Shown in pieces: positions 15,818 to 24,141 of a DNA stretch of 64,000 bases. The stretch is from Streptomyces sp. CB02980 (GTDB lineage: Bacteria > Actinomycetota > Actinomycetes > Streptomycetales > Streptomycetaceae). A model generated the notes under the pieces. That model was not told the DNA's origin. It worked only from the letters and a program-made list of their open reading frames with translations, and ran no database searches. Position numbers and translations under genes: made by a program. Location of the stretch: positions 62,001 to 126,000 of the forward strand of contig NZ_JACSCH020000008.1 of the NCBI RefSeq assembly GCF_014451325.2. Reading direction: 5' to 3'. The stretch's first letter is position 1. Each line of letters opens with the position of its first letter.

Positions 15818-16303
15818 TCAGCGGCCGTACGTGCCGTGGCAGATGCGTGACGGGTCGCTGCCGGGCGCCCAGCCGCCGTACCGCTCACCCAGGTCGCAGA
15901 CGTCCGTCCGGGAGACCGGCAGCTTCTTCGGCAGCTCGGCCGGGCCCGCCGGCAGTCCGGGCAGCGGCGGCCGGGTCTCCGGGCGCGGACGCTCACGCTG
16001 CCGCGGTACGGACTCGGGGCGCGGCGCCTCCGGACGGGCTGGAGCCGCTGTCCGCCGGCGCATCTCGGGCGAGGGTGTCGCCCGGGGCGTGGCGGACGGT
16101 GGGGGAGCGGGGAGCGCCGCTTCTAAGGCTTCGAGGGCCGGCCCCTCGACGATCTGAGGGGCCACGCCCTGGCCGGGGCGTACGGTCTCCGCGGCGGGCG
16201 CGGGGTTGGGCGCCGTCGGCGGGGTGTCCACCGAGACGCAGCCCGCGAGGGCGACCACGGCCGCCCCGACCAGGATCTTCGCTGTTGTTCGGGTTCCATG
16301 CAC
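15818..16303 (-). CDS. Small proline-rich lipoprotein
   Basis: 161 residues. N-terminal signal peptide with lipobox VALAGC (Cys about 22), so it is predicted to be anchored to the outer face of the membrane. The mature chain is about 100 residues of proline/arginine-rich disordered linker (PPSATPRATPSPE, RPRPETRPPLPGLP), then a short C-terminal segment with two cysteines (DVCDLGERYGGWAP, RICHGTYG) that could form a disulfide. I know of no function for this family. Convergent with the TPR-like gene. Confidence 0.75.
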   Translation of the reverse strand: MHGTRTTAKILVGAAVVALAGCVSVDTPPTAPNPAPAAETVRPGQGVAPQIVEGPALEALEAALPAPPPSATPRATPSPEMRRRTAAPARPEAPRPESVPRQRERPRPETRPPLPGLPAGPAELPKKLPVSRTDVCDLGERYGGWAPGSDPSRICHGTYGR

Positions 16304-16424
16304 CCGCGCAACTCTGCTGGCCCGGCGGTGATCTTCGCGCCCCTACCGGAGGGGAATGCCCCGCACGGGTGAGCGGCGCGGGACCGGCCTTGACCCCGTC
16401 GGCGCGCCGACGGGTATGCGGTCC

Positions 16425-16488
16425 CGGTCATGCGGTCATGCGGCCGTGCGGCCGTGGGATCACGCGGTCACGCGGTCGCGTGGTCGGA
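16425..16488. repeat. 8-bp tandem repeat, about eight copies (CGGTCATG-like)
   Basis: Successive octamers CGGTCATG, CGGTCATG, CGGCCGTG, CGGCCGTG, GGATCACG, CGGTCACG, CGGTCGCG and a degenerate TGGTCGGA fill part of the 213-bp gap between the DinB gene's 3' end and the lipoprotein gene's 5' end. Slippage-type array; several units resemble half of a CGGTCACG/CGTGACCG dyad. No function known. Confidence 0.65.
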
Positions 16489-16516
16489 TCCCGATCGGTC
16501 CGCGGGGCGTGGACGC

Positions 16517-17044
16517 TCAGTCTCCGGTCGCGCCGTCGATCCGCTCCCGGACGAGGTCCGCGTGGCCGTTGTGCCGGGCGTACTCCTCGATCATGTGCAG
16601 ATAGATCCAGCGCAGGTTGTACTGCTTCCCGCTGTGGTGCTCGCCCTCGCCCAGGTCGTCGAGACCGCGCGTGGCGGCCACGGTGCGGGCGTGGGCGATC
16701 GCCGCCTGCCAGGTCGCGTGGGCCTCCTCGTAGGTGTCCTCGTCGGTGAGGTGGAAGTCCCGGTCGCGGTCCTCCTCGGTCGAGTAGACCCAGCCCGCCT
16801 TCTCGCCGGCCAGGACGTTGCGGAACCAGCCGTTCTCGACCTCCGCCATGTGGCGGACGAGGCCGAGCAGGCTGAGCTCCGACGGCGGGGCGGACAGGGT
16901 GCGCAGCTGGGTGTCGTCGAGCCCCTCGCACTTCCTCGCGAGGGTCACGCGATGGAAGTCGAGCCACTGCTCCAGCGCCTCGCGCTCGCCCGAGGTGGTG
17001 GACGGATCGACGCGGGGGGTGGTGTCGGTGCGTTCGGTGGTCAT
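16517..17044 (-). CDS. DinB-superfamily protein (DUF664)
   Basis: 175 residues from ATG 17044, whose ATGA overlaps the stop of the TetR gene; an ATG at 17053 is also possible but has only 2 nt to the purine tract. DinB four-helix bundle with the DUF664 pattern: LEQWLDFHRVTLARKCEGL, SLLGLVRHMAEVENGWF (histidine near 65) and HMIEEYARHNGHADLVRE near the C-terminus, giving the usual three-histidine metal site. These proteins are thiol- or metal-dependent enzymes or stress proteins of mostly unknown substrate. Coupled to the TetR regulator. Confidence 0.85.
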   Translation of the reverse strand: MTTERTDTTPRVDPSTTSGEREALEQWLDFHRVTLARKCEGLDDTQLRTLSAPPSELSLLGLVRHMAEVENGWFRNVLAGEKAGWVYSTEEDRDRDFHLTDEDTYEEAHATWQAAIAHARTVAATRGLDDLGEGEHHSGKQYNLRWIYLHMIEEYARHNGHADLVRERIDGATGD

Positions 17045-17856
17045 GCGCGGCATCGTCCCCCACGATCACCGGCCGCGCCAGTGCTTTCCCCGGGCCCCGG
17101 GCCGGTACCGCCGCCGAGCATGCCGCGCAGCAACTCGTCGAAGCCGGTGCGCAGTTCCGCGCGGCTCGGCACGGCCGCGTGGAAGGAGCCGGCGGCGCAG
17201 GAGAACATCAGCCCCTCGCACCAGGCGATGAGGGAGAGCGCGTGACGCTCGGGCTCGGGCGAGCCGGCCGCCGCCGTCATCGCGACCAGGGGGCCGTGGA
17301 AGACGGAACCGGCGGCGTCGAAGAAGGCGCGGAGCTCGGGGCGGCGGGTCGCCTCCAGGGCCAGCTCGTAGCGGGAGACCAGCAGGGCGCGGTGATCGGT
17401 GAGATAACGGTGCAGGGCGAGGGAGAGCGCGTCCACGAGGGTGTCGGTGTCGATGGGCACCCCCTCAAGGGCCCCGTCCGGCGCCCCGTCCGGTGCCCTG
17501 TCCCGTGTCCCTTCCGTCGCCCCGGGTCCGGCGGCGCCCGGCAGCTCGTCCGGGGTCAGGACCTGGGACTCCAGCTGTACCTGACGTCGTACGGCCGTCT
17601 CCAGGAGGGCCTGCCGGGTGCGGGCGTGGTTCGACGTCGATCCCTGTGGCAGTCCCGCCCGTTCGTCCACCGCCCGATGGGTCAGGCCCCGCATGCCGCG
17701 CTCCACGAGGAGGTCGAGGGCGGCGTCGCCGATCCGGTCCGCACGGGAGGCGGGGGAGCCGGAGGAACCGGGAGCGCCGGAAGCGCCCGGAGCGCCGGAA
17801 GCCCCGGGGGATCCGGCAGCGCCGGGAGGGGCGGCGGAGGGCGTCGCTGAGGTCAT
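17041..17856 (-). CDS. TetR-family transcriptional regulator
   Basis: 271 residues, longer than the typical 200 because of a low-complexity N-terminal tail (repeated GAPGASG units, about 35 residues) and an Ala/Pro/Asp insertion (RAPDGAPDGALEG) mid-protein. The helix-turn-helix lies at about 40-85: RIGDAALDLLVERGMRGLTHRAVDERAGLPQGS in overlapping segments, followed by the ligand-binding helices. Divergent from a flavin monooxygenase gene with two identical-type dyads (ACTACA-N2-TGTAGT) in between, so it most likely represses both itself and the monooxygenase and responds to that enzyme's substrate. Co-transcribed with the DinB gene by a 4-bp overlap. Confidence 0.88.
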   Translation of the reverse strand: MTSATPSAAPPGAAGSPGASGAPGASGAPGSSGSPASRADRIGDAALDLLVERGMRGLTHRAVDERAGLPQGSTSNHARTRQALLETAVRRQVQLESQVLTPDELPGAAGPGATEGTRDRAPDGAPDGALEGVPIDTDTLVDALSLALHRYLTDHRALLVSRYELALEATRRPELRAFFDAAGSVFHGPLVAMTAAAGSPEPERHALSLIAWCEGLMFSCAAGSFHAAVPSRAELRTGFDELLRGMLGGGTGPGPGESTGAAGDRGGRCRA

Positions 17857-17889
17857 GAGGACAACCTACAGCCGGCCACTACCTGCATC

Positions 17890-17903
17890 ACTACATCTGT
17901 AGT
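17890..17903. promoter_or_regulatory. TetR operator copy 1 (ACTACA-TC-TGTAGT)
   Basis: Perfect 6-bp arms, 34 bp upstream of a second copy, in the 102-bp gap between the divergent TetR and monooxygenase genes. Confidence 0.75.
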
Positions 17904-17923
17904 ACGGTCATGCCGACGGATGT

Positions 17924-17937
17924 ACTACACCTGTAGT
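17924..17937. promoter_or_regulatory. TetR operator copy 2 (ACTACA-CC-TGTAGT)
   Basis: Same arms as copy 1, ending 21 bp before the monooxygenase ATG, so binding would cover its promoter or start region. Confidence 0.75.
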
Positions 17938-17958
17938 TCCCCGATCCGAGGAGCAGCC

Positions 17959-19173
17959 ATGGAACAGCACCGTGCCGTCGTCGTCGGCGCCGGCATCGGC
18001 GGACTCACCGCCGCCGTCGCCCTCCACCTCGGCGGCTGGCAGGTCACCGTCCTGGAGCGGGCCGCCGACCTCGCCCCCGTCGGCGCCGGCATCGGACTCG
18101 CCCCCAACGCCCAGCGCGCCCTGGACGTCATCGGCCTCGGCGACCGCGTCCGCGCCCTCGCCGCCTGGCAGGGAGACGGCGGCATGCGCGCCCCCGACGG
18201 CCGCTGGCTCGCCCGTACCAACGCCAAGGCCGCCGCCGCGCGCTTCGGCGGGCCGCTCGTCCTCCTCCACCGGGCGACCCTCGTCGACATCCTCACCTCG
18301 GCCCTCCCCGACGGGGCCGTCCGCACCGGAGCGGCCGCCACGCTCGTCGACCCCGGCGACGACCACCGCCCCGCCCGCCTCGCCACCCCCGACGGAGAGA
18401 TCGAGGCCGCGCTCGTCGTCGCCGCCGACGGCATCCGTTCCGCGGCGCGGCACGCCCTCTTCCCCGGGCACCCCGGCCCCCGGTACGCCGGGTGCACCAC
18501 CTGGCGAGTCGTCGTCCCGGCCCCCGAGCGGCCGTTCGCGCCGCACGAGACCTGGGGCGCCGGACGCCTGTGGGGGACGCAGCCGCTCAAGGACGGCAGG
18601 ATCTACGCGTACGCGATGGCGGCCGCCCCCGCCGGCGGCCGGGCGCCCGACGACGAGAAGGCCGAACTCCTGCGCCTGTTCGGCGACTGGCACCACCCCG
18701 TCCCCGAGATCCTCGCCGCCGCGGACCCCGCGCAGGTCCTCCGCCACGACGTCCACCACCTGCCCGACCCGTTGCCGGCCTTCCACCGGGGCCGGGTCGC
18801 GCTCCTCGGCGACGCCGCGCACGCGATGATGCCGAGCCTCGGCCAGGGCGGAAACCAGGCGATCGAGGATGCTGTCGTCCTCGCCCACCACGCCGGCCCC
18901 GCGGCCGACGCCCACCACACCGGCCCCGCACCCGACTTCGTCCCGAGCCGAGCCCTCGCCGCGTACACCGCCGACCGCCTTCCCCGTACCACCGCCATCG
19001 TCCGCAGGGCCGCCCGCACCGGAGCCGTCACCCTGCTCGCGGCCCGCCCCGCCGTCGCGCTGCGCGCCACGCTCGTCAGCGCGGTCTCCCGGTTCGGCCC
19101 GGGGCTCGTCCTGCGCGGTTTCGACGGCATCGCCGACTGGCGGCCGCCGGTGGCCCCGGCCCGGTCCGCGTAA
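17959..19173 (+). CDS. FAD-dependent aromatic-ring monooxygenase
   Basis: 404 residues from ATG 17959 with GAGGAG 6 nt upstream. Group A flavin monooxygenase: FAD-binding VVGAGIGGLTAAVALHLGG at about 8-26, the central DG motif (VAADGIRS) and the second FAD motif LLGDAAHAMMPSLGQGGNQ. Closest in style to salicylate/3-hydroxybenzoate hydroxylases, which use NAD(P)H and O2 to hydroxylate aromatic rings. Predicted to be repressed by the divergent TetR protein through twin operators. Substrate not determinable. The Gfo/Idh gene follows after 59 bp on the same strand. Confidence 0.88.
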   Translation: MEQHRAVVVGAGIGGLTAAVALHLGGWQVTVLERAADLAPVGAGIGLAPNAQRALDVIGLGDRVRALAAWQGDGGMRAPDGRWLARTNAKAAAARFGGPLVLLHRATLVDILTSALPDGAVRTGAAATLVDPGDDHRPARLATPDGEIEAALVVAADGIRSAARHALFPGHPGPRYAGCTTWRVVVPAPERPFAPHETWGAGRLWGTQPLKDGRIYAYAMAAAPAGGRAPDDEKAELLRLFGDWHHPVPEILAAADPAQVLRHDVHHLPDPLPAFHRGRVALLGDAAHAMMPSLGQGGNQAIEDAVVLAHHAGPAADAHHTGPAPDFVPSRALAAYTADRLPRTTAIVRRAARTGAVTLLAARPAVALRATLVSAVSRFGPGLVLRGFDGIADWRPPVAPARSA

Positions 19174-19232
19174 GCTGACCAGCGCGAACGGCCCACCCCT
19201 ACAGGGCCTGGGGACACGACAAGGGAGAACCC

Positions 19233-20138
19233 GTGAAGGTTGGCTGCATCGGACTCGGCGACATCGCGCAGAAGGCCTACCTTCCGGTCCTCGCCACCCT
19301 CCCCGGGGTCGAACTCCACCTCCAGACCCGCACCCGCTCCACACTCGACCGGGTCGCCGACACCCTCCACCTGCCCGCCGCGCAGCGCCACGGCGACCTC
19401 GACTCGCTGCTCGCCGCCGGACTCGACGCCGCCTTCGTCCACGCGCCGACCGCCGCGCACGCCGAGATCGCCGGCCGGCTCCTGGACGCGGGCGTCCCCA
19501 CCTACGTCGACAAGCCCCTCGCCTACGAGTACGCCGAGTCCGAGCGGATCGTGGAACTGGCCGAGAAGCGCTCGGTCGGGCTCGCCGTCGGCTTCAACCG
19601 GCGCCTCGCCCCCTCGTACGCCCAGTGCGCCGAGCACCCGCGCGAGCTGATCCTCCTTCAGAAGAACCGCATCGGCCTGCCCGAGGACCCCCGCACCTTC
19701 GTTCTCGACGACTTCATCCACGTCGTCGACACCCTGCGGTTCCTCCTCCCCGGCGAGATCGAGCACGTCGACGTGCGCGCCCGGATCCGCGAGGGGCTCA
19801 TGCACCACGTCGTGCTCCAGCTCTCCGGCGACGGGTTCACCGCCATCGGCATGATGAACCGGATGAACGGCTCCACCGAGGAGATCCTCGAGGTCTCCGG
19901 GCAGGACACCAAGCGCCAGGTCGTCAATCTCTCCGACGTCGTCGACCACAAGGGCCAGCCGACCCTGCGGCGGCGCGGCGACTGGGTGCCGGTGCCCCGC
20001 CAGCGCGGCATCGAGCAGGCCGTACTGGCCTTCCTCGACGCCGTACGCGACGGGCGGGTGCTCAGTGCCCGGGACGCCCTGCAGACCCACGAGCTGTGCG
20101 AGCGCGTCGTGCGCGAGGCGCTGACCCAGGCCTCCTGA
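19233..20138 (+). CDS. Gfo/Idh/MocA-family oxidoreductase
   Basis: 301 residues from GTG 19233 with GGGAG nearby. N-terminal Rossmann start VGCIGLGDIAQKAYLPVL (about 3-20), then the family's catalytic-lysine motif VDKPLAYEY (about 91) and the C-terminal alpha/beta domain with DDFIHVVDTLRFLL. Members oxidise or reduce sugars and cyclitols with NAD(P). Substrate unknown. Its last 77 bp overlap the antisense 3' end of lnt. Possibly co-transcribed with the monooxygenase upstream. Confidence 0.85.
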   Translation: MKVGCIGLGDIAQKAYLPVLATLPGVELHLQTRTRSTLDRVADTLHLPAAQRHGDLDSLLAAGLDAAFVHAPTAAHAEIAGRLLDAGVPTYVDKPLAYEYAESERIVELAEKRSVGLAVGFNRRLAPSYAQCAEHPRELILLQKNRIGLPEDPRTFVLDDFIHVVDTLRFLLPGEIEHVDVRARIREGLMHHVVLQLSGDGFTAIGMMNRMNGSTEEILEVSGQDTKRQVVNLSDVVDHKGQPTLRRRGDWVPVPRQRGIEQAVLAFLDAVRDGRVLSARDALQTHELCERVVREALTQAS

Positions 20139-21816
20139 ACGCGCCCGCGCCCTCGGCGGCGCACACCGCGCCCACCACGGCGAGCGCCCCGTACAAGGGC
20201 CAGTCGCCCCAGCGGACGTAGCCCGTCGTCGAGTCGGAGAGCGGCAGCTCGCGGACGGCGACGGCGCTCGCGTCCGTACCGAGCACGGGCCCGATCCTGC
20301 GCCCGTCGGGGCCGTACGCCGCGCTGACCCCGGTGAGGGTCGCGTGCGCGACGGGCCGGCCCGTCTCCGCGGCCCGCAGTGCCGCAAGGGACGCGTGCTG
20401 GGCGGGCGCCCAGCTCTCCTGGAAGGTGCTGGTCGACGACTGGACGACGAGGAGCCCGGCCCCGTTCCGCACGAGGTGCCGGCTCATGTCGGGGAAGGCG
20501 GACTCGAAGCAGATGAGCGGGCCGATCAGCGGTTCCCGGGCGCTGCCGCCGGTGACGTCCCCGCTGCCGTCGCGCGTACCGTCCCCGCTGTCGGCGCCCG
20601 TGGCGGGCAGCCTCATCACGACCGGTATGGTGCCCCGCCGGCGGTCCTCGTCGGCGGCCTTGCCGAACGACGTCACCCAGCCCAGGACGCCGCGCGCGGG
20701 GACGTACTCCCCGAACGGCACGAGCCGCATCTTGTCGTAGCGCTCACCCGTGAGCCCCGCCGGACCGACCAGGACGGCACTCTTGAAGATGCCCGGGCGG
20801 TCTGCCCGCCGCGCGTCCACATTGACCAGGAGCGGCGCGTCGACCTCCCGTGAGAGGGCGGTCAGCCGGGCGGCGAGATCGGGCCGGCCGGCCGGATCGG
20901 CGCCGACACCGCTCTCGCCCCAGACCACCAGATCGAGCCGCTGCCCGACGAGCGAGCGGGTCAGCTCCTCGGCACGGTCGAACCGCCGCTCCGCCCCGTC
21001 CGCCCCGTCCGCCCCGTCGAACACCCCCGGCTGTACGAGGGCCACCCGCACCGACCCGCTCACGCGCGGCGCCCCCACCCCCCAGGCGGCCGTACCCGCC
21101 ACGAGCGCGCAGCCCGCGAGCCCCGCGACCCCGACGGTCCGCAGCCCCGGCGCGGCAAGCAGCAGGGCCACGGCCGTGTTCACCGCCACCACGAGCGCGG
21201 TCACCAGCCACACCCCGCCGACCGAGGCCAGCCGGAGCGCCGCCGGCACCTGCCACTGGCTCGCCCCGAGCAGCCCCCAGGGCCCTCCCAGCCCTTCCCA
21301 GGAGCGCACCAGCTCGATCAGCAGCCAGCCGGAGGGCACCGCGACCAGGGCGGTGGCGGCCCGCAGCGCCGACGGCACGCCACCGATCAGGGCCCGCACG
21401 AGCCAGGCCCACGGCAGCCACAGCAGGCCGAGCAGCGCCGAGAGCGGGAGGAGGAAGACGTGCAGGCTGGGCAGCAGCCAGTGATGGACGGCGAACACGA
21501 AGCCGATCCCGCCCAGCCAGCCGTCCAGGGCGGCCCGGCGCGCTCCCGGAGCCGTACGGATCAGGAGAAGCCAGGGGACGAGCGCCAGGTACGCCCACCA
21601 CCAGAGTCCGGGAGCGGGGAAGGCGAACGCGGGCAGCGCGCCGCAGCCGACGGCGAGCAGAGAGCGGGCGAGGGTACGCCGACGGGTCCGGCCGCCCTGG
21701 TCGCGGCCCGGGGCCCGCTCACGGTCCCGGACCTTCTCCGGGTCCGGGTCCGGGTCCGGACCCGGGTCCTGGTCCTGCTTCCGGTCCTGGTCCCGTCGTA
21801 CGAACGGATTTCGCAT
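20062..21816 (-). CDS. lnt: Apolipoprotein N-acyltransferase
   Basis: 584 residues. It transfers an acyl chain from phospholipid to the N-terminal cysteine of lipoproteins at the outer face of the membrane. Layout: an unusual acidic/arginine N-terminal tail with alternating Asp-Pro repeats (about 50 residues, encoded by a hexanucleotide repeat), six or so membrane helices (about 50-250), then the nitrilase-like domain with the catalytic triad positions VVWGESG, YDKMRLVPFGEYVP and LICFESAFPD. The C-terminal 25 residues are Arg/Ala-rich and antisense to the Gfo/Idh gene end. Streptomyces carries more than one lnt homologue, so essentiality is uncertain. Confidence 0.92.
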   Translation of the reverse strand: MRNPFVRRDQDRKQDQDPGPDPDPDPEKVRDRERAPGRDQGGRTRRRTLARSLLAVGCGALPAFAFPAPGLWWWAYLALVPWLLLIRTAPGARRAALDGWLGGIGFVFAVHHWLLPSLHVFLLPLSALLGLLWLPWAWLVRALIGGVPSALRAATALVAVPSGWLLIELVRSWEGLGGPWGLLGASQWQVPAALRLASVGGVWLVTALVVAVNTAVALLLAAPGLRTVGVAGLAGCALVAGTAAWGVGAPRVSGSVRVALVQPGVFDGADGADGAERRFDRAEELTRSLVGQRLDLVVWGESGVGADPAGRPDLAARLTALSREVDAPLLVNVDARRADRPGIFKSAVLVGPAGLTGERYDKMRLVPFGEYVPARGVLGWVTSFGKAADEDRRRGTIPVVMRLPATGADSGDGTRDGSGDVTGGSAREPLIGPLICFESAFPDMSRHLVRNGAGLLVVQSSTSTFQESWAPAQHASLAALRAAETGRPVAHATLTGVSAAYGPDGRRIGPVLGTDASAVAVRELPLSDSTTGYVRWGDWPLYGALAVVGAVCAAEGAGAFRRPGSAPRARRARTARGSAGRPGH

Positions 21817-21942
21817 GGCATGCCTCCGCCCTTGCCTTCAGTGTCGGGCGTGACCGGGTTCGGCGCGGCTCGGGCGGTCCGTCGTGGTGACCCGGGCGGG
21901 AGGACCCCCGGAGATGGCGGCAGCGGGGGCCGGTGGTGGCGG

Positions 21943-22389
21943 TCAGCCGTGCCGGCGCCACCGTTCGTCGACGACGACCGAGGTCAGCCGCCAGCCGTCG
22001 GCGGTCCGCACCGCCCCGAACCCGTAGCGGCCCCCGCAGACGAAGTCCTCGCCGGAGGTGAAGCGCATCGGGTTGACGTAGTCGGCGCGGATCTCCGCCG
22101 TGTCCCCGTTCTCCGGGTACCCGGCCGGCCCGCGGAAGAGGACGCGGCGGTTCACGATGAGGTGCTGGCGTACGGGAAAGAGCGTCAGCGTCTCGGCGAG
22201 CCAGTCGGCCACCTCGGTCGCCGGGCCCTCGACGCCGCCCGAGCCCCGGTAGTCTGCCCTGCCGTCCGGGGAGAACAGGGCCCGGTAGGCGGTCCAGTCG
22301 GCGTCGTCCACGGCCGCCGCGTACCCGGTGATCAGGTCGTCGACGGCGAGTCGGTCCATCACGGTCGCGAGGTCCACGCGCTGCGTCAT
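21943..22389 (-). CDS. SnoaL/NTF2-like protein
   Basis: 148 residues from ATG 22389; an in-frame start at 22446 would add 19 proline-rich residues of doubtful value and neither has a clear ribosome site. NTF2-like fold pattern: VDDLITGYAAAVDDADWTAYRALFSPDG (helix then strand), RQHLIVNRRVLFRG, FVCGGRYGFGAVRTADGWRL and final TSVVVDERW. The family includes ring hydroxylase beta-like, dehydratase and cyclase enzymes; the substrate is unknown. Divergent from a flavin reductase 79 bp away, so the two may be linked in an oxidation pathway. Confidence 0.72.
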   Translation of the reverse strand: MTQRVDLATVMDRLAVDDLITGYAAAVDDADWTAYRALFSPDGRADYRGSGGVEGPATEVADWLAETLTLFPVRQHLIVNRRVLFRGPAGYPENGDTAEIRADYVNPMRFTSGEDFVCGGRYGFGAVRTADGWRLTSVVVDERWRRHG

Positions 22390-22456
22390 CGGATCAGTGT
22401 CGGGCAGGCCGGGCCACGGGCCAAGGGGCGTGCGCGGGGGAGTCACCGGACGCGGT

Positions 22457-22462
22457 CATACT
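22457..22462 (+). promoter_or_regulatory. -10 hexamer CATACT, probable leaderless start of the flavin reductase
   Basis: CATACT ends 6 nt before the ATG at 22469, and there is no ribosome site before that ATG. Confidence 0.4.
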
Positions 22463-22468
22463 GGCCGG

Positions 22469-23062
22469 ATGCGCGTGAACATCGATCCCGAACTGAGCGA
22501 CCGCACCTCCTTCTACCGGCTGCTCACCGCCACCGTCGTACCCCGGCCGATCGCCTGGGTCTCCACGTCCTCGGCGGACGGGACGGACAACCTGGCCCCG
22601 CACTCCTTCTTCACCATCGCCTCGGTCACGCCGCCGGTCGTGCAGTTCACCTCGGTGGGACGCAAGGACTCGCTGCGCAACGTGGAGGAGACGGGGGAGT
22701 TCGTCGTCAACCTCGCCCCCGAGGGACTCTTCGAGCAGATCAACGCGACGGCGACGGACTTTCCGCGCGGGGTCGACGAGTTCGACGCCTGCGGCGTCGA
22801 GCGCGAGCCGAGCCTCCGCGTGAAGCCGCCGCGTGTGGCGGCGTCGCCGGTGGCGCTGGAGTGTGAGCTGCACAGCACGCTGCGGATCGGCGACTCGACG
22901 GTCGTCTTCGGCCGGGTCGTCCACGCGGCGATCGACGAGTCGGTCCTCGTCGACGGCCACCCCGAGATGGCCCTGATGCGCCCGCTGACCAGGCTCGGCA
23001 AGAACGAGTGGGGCACCCTGGGCGGCATCAAGGAGATCGCCCGCGTGCCCTACCGGACCTGA
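22469..23062 (+). CDS. Flavin reductase-like / flavin-binding protein
   Basis: 197 residues from ATG 22469 (longer in-frame start at 22328 would run through the neighbouring gene's start region). Split-barrel FMN-binding fold: TATVVPRPIAWVSTSSADGT near the N-terminus, NLAPHSFFTIASVTPPVVQFTS, and FVVNLAPEGL. Such proteins either supply reduced flavin to monooxygenases with NAD(P)H or bind FMN for another redox role. Separated from convergent uppP by a strong hairpin. Confidence 0.85.
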   Translation: MRVNIDPELSDRTSFYRLLTATVVPRPIAWVSTSSADGTDNLAPHSFFTIASVTPPVVQFTSVGRKDSLRNVEETGEFVVNLAPEGLFEQINATATDFPRGVDEFDACGVEREPSLRVKPPRVAASPVALECELHSTLRIGDSTVVFGRVVHAAIDESVLVDGHPEMALMRPLTRLGKNEWGTLGGIKEIARVPYRT

Positions 23063-23067
23063 GTGAA

Positions 23068-23099
23068 GAATGCCGGGCCCTGAGCAGGGTCCGGCATTC
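23068..23099. terminator. Bidirectional terminator between the flavin reductase and uppP
   Basis: Arms GAATGCCGG and CCGGCATTC enclose an inner CCCTG/CAGGG stem with a 2-nt loop, 5 bp after the flavin reductase stop. Confidence 0.8.
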
Positions 23100-23187
23100 G
23101 GTGCGGCGGCGTCGTCGCCGGCTCGGGTCGGCCTTGCGCCTGTCCGGCGGATCAGGGTCGGACAGGCCCTAGCCGGCCGCGGCTTCG

Positions 23188-24060
23188 TCAGTCGCCGGAC
23201 TCGCCCGCGTGCGGGCTCAGGACGTCCGTGCCGATCAGGATGAAGAGCAGGATGCCGAGCAGGATGCGGTAGATCACGAACGGCATGAAGGACTTCGTGG
23301 TGATGAACTTCATGAACCAGGCGATCACCGCGTACCCGACCGCGAAGGCGATGATCGTGGCGAAGATCGTCGGGCCCCAGGAGACGTGTCCCTCGCCCGC
23401 GTCCTTCAGTTCGTACGCGCCCGAGGCGAGCACCGCCGGGATGGCCAGGAGGAAGGAGTAGCGCGCGGCCGCCTCGCGGGTGTAGCCCATGAGCAGGCCG
23501 CCGGAGATCGTCGCGCCCGAGCGCGAGACGCCCGGGATCAGGGCCATCGCCTGGCAGAGGCCGAAGATCAGGCCGTCCTTCACGCTGAGTTCCTTGAGCG
23601 TCTTGCGCTCGCGGATCGCCCGGTGGCGGCCGCCGATCTCGTCGCGGGCTGCGAGCCGGTCCGCGACGCCGAGGACGATGCCCATGACGATCAGGGTGGT
23701 GGCGATCAGCCGCAGGTCGCGGAAGGGGCCCTCGATCTGGTCCTTGAGCGTGATGCCGAGGACACCGATCGGGATCGAGCCGATGATCACCAGCCAGCCC
23801 ATCTGGGCGTCGTGGTCGGAGCGCATCGACTTGTCGGTGAGGGAGCGGAACCAGGCCGAGACGATCCGGGCGATGTCCTTGCGGAAGTAGATCAGCACCG
23901 CGGTCTCCGTGCCGATCTGGGTGATGGCGGTGAAGGCCGCACCCGGATCTTCCCAGCCCGCGAACGCCGCCGTGAGACGGAGGTGCGCGCTGGAGGAGAT
24001 GGGAAGGAACTCCGTCAGCCCCTGGACGAGTCCGAGGATGAACGATTCGAACCAACTCAT
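23188..24060 (-). CDS. uppP: Undecaprenyl-diphosphate phosphatase
   Basis: 290 residues. Integral membrane enzyme that dephosphorylates undecaprenyl diphosphate to recycle the lipid carrier of cell-wall synthesis; the family gives bacitracin resistance. Signature motifs present: GLTEFLPISSSAHLRL (about 15-30) and PGVSRSGATISGGLLMGYTR (about 170-190), with about eight hydrophobic helices. Normal length. Actinobacteria often carry several copies. HxlR gene lies 81 bp upstream on the same strand, with its own reading direction into uppP. Confidence 0.95.
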   Translation of the reverse strand: MSWFESFILGLVQGLTEFLPISSSAHLRLTAAFAGWEDPGAAFTAITQIGTETAVLIYFRKDIARIVSAWFRSLTDKSMRSDHDAQMGWLVIIGSIPIGVLGITLKDQIEGPFRDLRLIATTLIVMGIVLGVADRLAARDEIGGRHRAIRERKTLKELSVKDGLIFGLCQAMALIPGVSRSGATISGGLLMGYTREAAARYSFLLAIPAVLASGAYELKDAGEGHVSWGPTIFATIIAFAVGYAVIAWFMKFITTKSFMPFVIYRILLGILLFILIGTDVLSPHAGESGD

Positions 24061-24141
24061 GGGGCTAGGGCCGTCCCGTTATGTACGTGTGCGGTCAGAA
24101 GGTCGTGCGCAGCGTACCTTCCCCAGATGACGGGCCCGTGC

